A stretch of 64,000 nucleotides of DNA from Apium graveolens (taxonomy: Eukaryota; Streptophyta; Magnoliopsida; Apiales; Apiaceae), in contig NC_133648.1 in NCBI RefSeq assembly GCF_009905375.1, positions 312,930,565 to 312,994,564 of the forward strand, in the 5' to 3' direction. Positions 58,766-64,000 of this stretch are shown here, piece after piece. The notes below the pieces were generated by a model, which saw only the letters and a list, made by a program, of their open reading frames with translations, ran no database searches and had not been told where the DNA came from. The stretch's first letter is position 1, and each line of letters begins with the position of its first letter. The position numbers were made by a program, and so were the translations under genes.

Positions 58766-59147
58766 GCGAATATTTAGAACCGCATATTTTAGAATCGATA
58801 TTTTGACCGAGAGACCTCCGAAAAATAGTATTTTGGTCATTTTTAAAAAAAAACATGTTTAAATTCAAATTTTCACACCAAAAAAATAAGTTTTATAAAT
58901 AAAAATTGGAATCCAACAAAAATTATGATCAAATATAAATATTTATATAAATAATTTTATTGATTCAAAATATATAAATAAATCATTTTGCACTCTATTA
59001 TATGTTATAATATTTGAGTGTTAATCTAAGATGACATTAAATTTGATATATTAAGATTGGAAAATATGTAAAATGATAAGATATATTGACCAAACATCTC
59101 AGTAATGTGGGTTGGCTATGGTTTTGTGATTCTAATGTTTAACAAAT
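58766..59147. other. AT-rich noncoding stretch
   Basis: No gene, repeat end or RNA motif is recognisable here. It separates the GTATC cluster from the Stowaway MITE. Confidence 0.5.
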
Positions 59148-59465
59148 TACTCCCTCCGTTTCGATATAATTGTCCACTTTTAAAAAAATTACGCATATTA
59201 AGAAATTCTAACATTCTTGAAAAAGCTATATTAGTTATCATATTTATTGTGTTGACTACATTAACTACATTATTGTTTATGGTAGAGAGTTAGCCTTGGA
59301 AATATAAACTAGAGATACAATAATTGTGTGTGGTGTAGAATTCATCTTGAAAATATAAACTATATTTTATGATTTTAAGAGTGACATTGAAAGTGTAAGT
59401 GGACAAATATTTTGAAACAATTTTTTTTTTCAAAAGTGGACAGTTATTTTGAAACGGAGGGAGTA
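59148..59465. mobile_element. Stowaway-type MITE, 314 bp
   Basis: Element 59150-59463 with terminal inverted repeats CTCCCTCCGTTTC, flanked by TA duplications (59148-59149 and 59464-59465). The inverted repeats extend inwards (GTCCACTTTT on the left, AAAAGTGGAC on the right). These are the marks of Tc1/mariner-derived Stowaway elements. It has no coding capacity. Confidence 0.92.
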
Positions 59466-59509
59466 TTTTTTATAAAAAGTAAAGTATTATGATGAAGAGC
59501 CACAAGATC

Positions 59510-60345
59510 ATTGTATTTATGATTATTTTTTTTTGACAAATGCAGAAAGTTCTCATTAAATTGAATATAGTACAGTCGGGACAAATCCCCAACTGTCGAT
59601 ACAACCAGGTGATAAAACAAATAACATACTAAAAATAATTAGATGATTTGTTTCCTGATCGTTTAACACATAAAATTTAAAAATTCTTGAAATTAAAAAC
59701 GAAATCAAAGACATCCCAGGCGATCCAAATTGCAGCAGCATCTCTGAAAATAGCAACATCGCAATTGACCATATCACATAAAAACTATGGTTAGCCCAGT
59801 GTTCCGAAACACCAATCGCATAAAATGAGATTGGAGAAGCGGCACCCCAGCTATCTACATGTCGGACACCAGTTATAGACATGCCGAAGGCACCCCAGTT
59901 ATCTACATACCGGATACCAGCTATAGACATGCCGAAAGTATAAACCCATGAAAGATGAACAATTTTTAGTTGTGAAAGGTGAGCTCTTGCAATAATCACC
60001 ACCGTCCCAGATCCGATGCAGGCTTTGCAGATCACCAGAAATATCAATAAATTTGTCCTCAATAGATCCATCACCATATAAACCCAAGCATGACTAAATA
60101 AAAACATAACAAACACTCCAAAAGGAGTGACAAAACACATACTACAAGAGGAAAGACACACAAACACCCGAAAAATTGGGTTTTATTGAAAGGAAATAAA
60201 CGAGAATAAAAGAGAATGATGGGGTTGGGGCTTTCCCCTCGATTTACTTGAAAATAGACAAACCCTAACAGAGAGGATGAAAGAAGGGAGGCGGCTGAGA
60301 GGGATTATCTCTTTATATGTATTTAATTTGATTGTATTTATGATT
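59510..60345 (-). mobile_element. Poly(A) retroposon with 15-bp target duplications
   Basis: ATTGTATTTATGATT occurs at 59510-59524 and again at 60331-60345. The sequence between ends, on the minus strand, in an A-run (forward T-run 59525-59535) preceded by CTGCATTTGTC. This structure indicates LINE-mediated retroposition of an RNA of about 800 nt. The minus-strand 5' part has a pyrimidine-rich leader with TTAGGGTTTG, like a plant 5' UTR. A 203-codon ORF (60167-59556) has no domain I recognise. It may be a LINE-derived non-autonomous element or a processed gene copy. Confidence 0.7.
59841..59936 (-). repeat. 48-bp tandem duplication in the retroposon
   Basis: Two adjacent 48-bp units, 59841-59888 and 59889-59936, both opening GGCACCCCAG. 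On the minus strand they encode a 16-residue repeat in the 203-codon ORF (FGMSITGVRHVDSWGA and a near copy). Confidence 0.8.
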
Positions 60346-60496
60346 TTAATCGGTCTAAAAGAGTACAGCGAAAGCAGATATGCCAGCGTGTCCTTATTTC
60401 GCTCCGCACAAAAGTTGAATAAAAGGAAGGTATAGTTATCATCAGCCAATTAAAACTCAACTCTTAATCTTCTTCTCTACTCTCATCACTTACTAC
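60346..60496 (+). promoter_or_regulatory. Probable promoter and 5' UTR of the NFU gene
   Basis: Only about 150 bp separate the retroposon from the NFU start codon. The last 45 bases are pyrimidine-rich (CTTCTTCTCTACTCTCATC), as in many plant 5' UTRs. A weak GGTATAGTT lies near 60430; no strong TATA box is seen. Confidence 0.4.
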
Positions 60497-62685
60497 ATGA
60501 TTCGACTTTCAAACCAAACGCACCAACACATCCATTCTTCATCTCTTACACCAACTTCATCATCATCTTCATCTATCTCCCTTCCCAAGGTTCCTACGTC
60601 TTTTGTGTGTTTTTTCATTCTTGTATCTGACTGTGTTGAATGTTGTCATTTTAAGGTACAATATGCTGCTTTTTATGCATGACACTTTGATTAAATATTA
60701 CTTGTTTGTTACAGAATCATATTTCGAAATGCGCTGCTGCTACTTGTATATTCCAACACAAGTCATTTCTTGGAGGACAGTTCCAGATTAGACACTTGCT
60801 TAGATTTCATCGTACCAGTCCGAAAAGACAACATACAGCAGGTATTGTGCTATACTTTTTTTATTTTATAGGGTAATGGTACGTGGAGAACATATTTTAA
60901 TGTGAGAATAATTTTTAAGAGGAATCTTGGTTTAATAATTGTTAAAGTATGTTATGTTTATTAACGGACTCTCTATATATGTTTGCAAAAAGTTTATATG
61001 AAAATGGGAGAAATATCAATGTTTGTTGTGTTTATGTTCATATACTACTAATCTTGAACTCGAAAGGTCGGTGCAGTGGTTGGGCGTTTGTCCTCTTCCA
61101 CGAGGTCAAGAGTTCGACTCATGGTCGGTACATGTGTAATTTATTAGCAAAAAAAGAAAATCTTGAAGTCCCAGTTCCTTATCTTGTAGAGTATGATATA
61201 AACAAAGCTTTTGTGTGGTTTGTAATTGTCTGCCTAATATTTGGGGTACTGAATATATATGTTACTACAAAATCTGAAGTTATAAAAAACAATCCCCCTC
61301 TGTATATGGTTGGGAATGTATACATGTACAAAGCTTGCTCTATTGTGTTTTCTATGTGAAATTTGTCTCGACATCTATGAATAATATTTAAGAAGATGCC
61401 AAGACGTGGTCTGATTCCCAACCATAGACGTGATAATTGATAAGGCGAATAGCAATGTTATGAAGGCAGGCTGAATTCTTCCGTTTATATAGACAAAAGA
61501 TATTGTTTAGCAGCTTGGCTGTTGGGGAGGGGATACCAAATCATATTACTTCCCATCAGCAATCTAAAAACCCCCTCAAAGAACACGACTGGGCTTGTTT
61601 GCAGTCAACTCAAAGTAGACGTCTACTCTCTAATATTGTTTTGGAGGAAACAACTTAAAAGGAAAACTAGAAAACTAAGATTGGATGAAACCAAAGGAAA
61701 CTGCATAATAAATGCATCTTGTTAAGCTCTAAAAGAAGCTCACTGATGCATCTTGTTAAGCACAGTAAATAGAATCACGTAGATTTTTTTATTTTTTTTT
61801 GCTTTAATCATTCCAGACTTTTCTGAAGTTTAATTAAGTTTAAACAATTTCTTTGTCTACTGGAAGTTCTGATTTTGGGGATAATGTATTCATGTGAAGG
61901 AATTGTACTTTCGCCAAGCTGTGTTCTCCCACTGACTGAGGAAAATGTTGAAAAGGTATTGGATGAAGTCCGACCTGGCTTGATGGCTGATGGAGGGAAT
62001 GTAGCTCTTCATGAGATTGATGGCCTAGTTGTGGTACTAAAGCTACAAGGTGCATGTGGATCTTGTCCAAGTTCAACCATGACACTAAGGATGGGGATTG
62101 AAACTCGTCTCCGAGATAAGATTCCAGAGATAATGGATGTGGAACAAATCCTCGACACGGAGACTGGCCTCGAGTTGAATGAAGAGAATGTTGAAAAGGT
62201 GAGAGTAATGACATTGCATTTTTTACTCATGATATAGATATGTACAAGTACAACTCATACACATAAGTTACAATTTATGTGTGCCTATCGATCTGATTGT
62301 GCACGAGTTCAAATGTTTCTAAAGCTCTAGTATATTCGTTGAATTGCAACGTGTTCTTTGTGTTGCAAAGGCTAGTAATTAGTGAACATAACATGAATCA
62401 CTTAGAAATATGTATAACGTTAGACACCAGTTGTTGCTGCAAAAGCGCGAAGTAATTTCCTCATCTAAGATAACAGTTGTTGCTGTATAACAGATTCTTG
62501 GTGAAATTAGACCATACCTAACTGGCACAGGCGGCGGAATCCTAGAATTTGTGCAGATCAATGACTTCGTTGTCATAGTGCGGCTCAGTGGTCCTGCAGC
62601 TGGAGTGATGACAGTTCGCGTGGCTCTTACACAGAAGCTGAGAGAGAAAATACCATCAATTGCAGCCGTTCAGTTGATAGAGTAA
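60497..62685 (+). CDS. NFU2/NFU3-like: Chloroplast NFU scaffold protein (NFU2/NFU3 type), four exons
   Basis: Iron-sulfur cluster scaffold/carrier that passes clusters to plastid proteins. Exons read as 60497-60589, 60715-60841, 61867-62198 and 62494-62685. All introns are GT-AG and phases agree, giving about 247 residues (Arabidopsis relatives are about 235). The N-terminal 70-90 residues are Ser/Thr/Arg-rich and low in acid, like a transit peptide. The NifU C-terminal domain follows ([26 protein letters not shown]) with the cluster-binding C-X2-C in [10 protein letters not shown] second, degenerate NFU repeat without cysteines ([13 protein letters not shown] to [11 protein letters not shown]) closes the protein; this two-repeat plan is typical of plastid NFU1-3. 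The usual RPYLMADGG reads RPGLMADGG. The first two exons rest on splice signals and frame only. Confidence 0.88.
61050..61167 (+). mobile_element. Short tRNA-derived SINE in NFU intron 2
   Basis: 100-bp insertion 61059-61158 flanked by AATCTTGAA (61050-61058 and 61159-61167). It has a pol III A box (GGTGCAGTGG, about 61070) and a B box (AGTTCGACTC, about 61110), and ends in an A-run. These are the features of a tRNA-type SINE; the 3' body is very short. Confidence 0.8.
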
Positions 62686-63859
62686 AAAACACAATGTAGA
62701 GAACAACATATAGTACCTGTAAATTTTCAGCTTTCAACAATGAACTCACTTGATTCTCATTATATTTGAGGTAGAGTTGTTTTACTGAAGTCTCTCGCCC
62801 TTGTCTGAAAATTTGAACACCCTTGACATTGTACATCTTTTTTCCAAACTAGCTATAATAGTGGCGCCTGCTCTTGAGATTCCTCTTCAACAATCTAATT
62901 AACTGCATTGGGATCCCCCCTAACAGTTTTAAGGTAAAAAGTTAATTGTGATTGAGAGTTTCTTCATCATCGAGGTTCTTGTCGAGTTAAGTTAGGAGCT
63001 CCTTTGATCCTCCTCACTGTCTTGTTTCTCTTATGAGAAGTGTTACTCTAAGATATAAGTCTTCATACTATCAAACAGTGAAACAGGTCTCGCAGACCTG
63101 TTTTCTGTCAAAATAAAATAAAATTTAAGTTACTTTCGCGTATCTATGCACTGTATAACAGCACCTTGTATGTGATTGTCTAGAGCATTCAAATTGAAAA
63201 ACATTAATTAAAATACAGTTGAACTGAAATGGGTGAGAATTTGCAAATGCGGTGACCAGGTTATTGTCCATAAACAGTCTCTCTGGTTCACGAGAAATGT
63301 TATGTCAACTAATTATTTAAAAGATACCCATCTCTCTAACATAGTTCCATGTCCTCAGCCTACAGGCCTCTAAGTACTCAAAACAACAAAGCATGGGAGC
63401 CAATGTGGCTGCATCCAGAATAATCTTCCACAACCCAGCAGTCTTTTCATAATTGTTGTATCAAGATGTCCTTGTATCACTATTTTTACATAAAGAATCT
63501 ATTCAAGTCAATATTTATACATGGAGGATGAGTTAAGAAATTAAGCATACAACAGAAAAGATCTATTGTCAAAGAATGCGATGCGATAATCATGCAGAAT
63601 TTTGTGCAGAAAATTTACGCATGTTAAAGAAAAAGGGAAATTAAATGAAACCCTTTCCGAGATTTACCTAATATATTTTTTATATATTATATAGATAAGG
63701 CTAATGTTGAAATTTTAGAGCACAAAGTGTTCCAACTATATCTAAGAACATTTTAATGTTTTAAAACTACTAACAGGCTCTCGCACTCTTTCATCTTCTC
63801 AATTTATGCATATTAGAATTGGCTCTTTTCCATCTCAGTTGTTACACCTTCAGCTTTTG
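62686..63859. other. Intergenic region between two convergent genes
   Basis: Contains the NFU 3' UTR at the left and probably the 3' UTR of the minus-strand gene at the right. No ORF with recognisable domains, repeat ends or RNA genes were seen. The 69-codon ORF 62836-62627 lies antisense to NFU exon 4 and its UTR and is not supported. Confidence 0.5.
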
Positions 63860-63956
63860 TTAGACTGTATAATGCTGCTGAATTGTGTCAATATCCAAGC
63901 CTTTTAGCTTCACCACTGACTCGACGTGTCCCTTCAGCGTGTGCAATTCTCGAAGC
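63860..63956 (-). CDS. Last coding exon of an unidentified gene (partial)
   Basis: On the minus strand, a TTTTTTGTGTAG acceptor precedes 97 coding bases that end in TAA (63860-63862). They read 31 residues, including [18 protein letters not shown] and ending QQHYTV. A strong pyrimidine tract before the AG, a clean frame and an amphipathic helix-like sequence support a real exon. The rest of the gene lies to the right of the window. I do not recognise the family. Confidence 0.5.
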
Positions 63957-64000
63957 CTACACAAAAAATAAAGAAAATTATTCCAGAATACATTTAAAGA

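Noticed and set aside
61059..61140. A tRNA gene in NFU intron 2
   Set aside because: A and B boxes are present but no cloverleaf with proper anticodon and acceptor stems can be built; flanking duplications and A-tail show a SINE.
60949..61359. 136-codon ORF in NFU intron 2
   Set aside because: It spans the SINE and its flanks, lacks a domain, and lies within an intron supported by frame-matched splice sites on both sides.

Overview
The window is plant nuclear DNA, almost certainly from a eudicot. It is a block of nested transposable elements lying beside a gene-bearing right edge. The main evidence is plant-type Ty1/copia and Ty3/gypsy retrotransposons, a CACTA transposon, Stowaway and hAT MITEs, and an intron-containing gene for a chloroplast NFU (NifU-like) protein. 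I cannot name the species. No bacterial, organellar or CRISPR features were found. All mobile-element genes except those of element A are badly decayed.

Layout. (1) 1-1298: right part of a copia LTR with a 20-bp minisatellite, abutting (2) element C, the 3' end of a Sirevirus-like copia element (1299-5105: post-pol ORF3 remnant plus a 493-bp LTR). (3) 5106-5272: a short gag-like fragment. (4) 5273 to about 13990, minus strand: a Tekay-type chromovirus (Ty3/gypsy with integrase chromodomain), with one LTR of about 3.4 kb and a broken gag-pol. (5) Element B, minus strand, a Sirevirus-like element split by element A: part of its LTR at about 14220-14442 and the rest at 27596-33439. (6) Element A, 14443-27590: a complete Sirevirus-like copia element with 1025-bp LTRs, TSD CTTGA, gag, pol and a very long extra ORF3; its LTRs differ at about 12 sites, so it is young. 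(7) Element D, 33440-54396: an older Sirevirus-like element carrying a 519-bp hAT MITE in its reverse transcriptase region and a whole copia element E (42901-50898, 1675-bp LTRs, TSD TCTAA) inside ORF3. (8) 54397-57527, minus strand: a decayed CACTA transposase and one CACTA terminus, followed by a second CACTA-like terminus at 58157. (9) 58200-60345: a GTATC/GATAC word cluster, a Stowaway MITE and a poly(A) retroposon with 15-bp target duplications. (10) 60497-62685: NFU2/NFU3-type gene, four exons, with a 100-bp SINE in intron 2. (11) 63860-63956, minus strand: last exon of an unidentified gene.

The Sirevirus-like elements share one plan: gag with zinc knuckles, pol (protease, integrase, RT, RNase H), a noncoding linker, a long extra ORF (ORF3), a polypurine tract and LTRs. 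Each family uses its own short DNA word many times, in its LTR and/or in the linker just before ORF3: TCAACGGAT in A, a TATCGAGAAGT-like word in B, AATCCTGA in D and TGTCATCAG in the LTR of C. A and D also share an in-frame TAA at the same place in the integrase region.

The most unusual item is in the long leader of element E. Four hairpins there have different but complementary stems and a shared CGTGCTACAG apical segment, downstream of an array of four 27-bp palindromes. That is the pattern expected of structured RNA signals. Domain calls are from reading translated motifs by eye; no database search was run.
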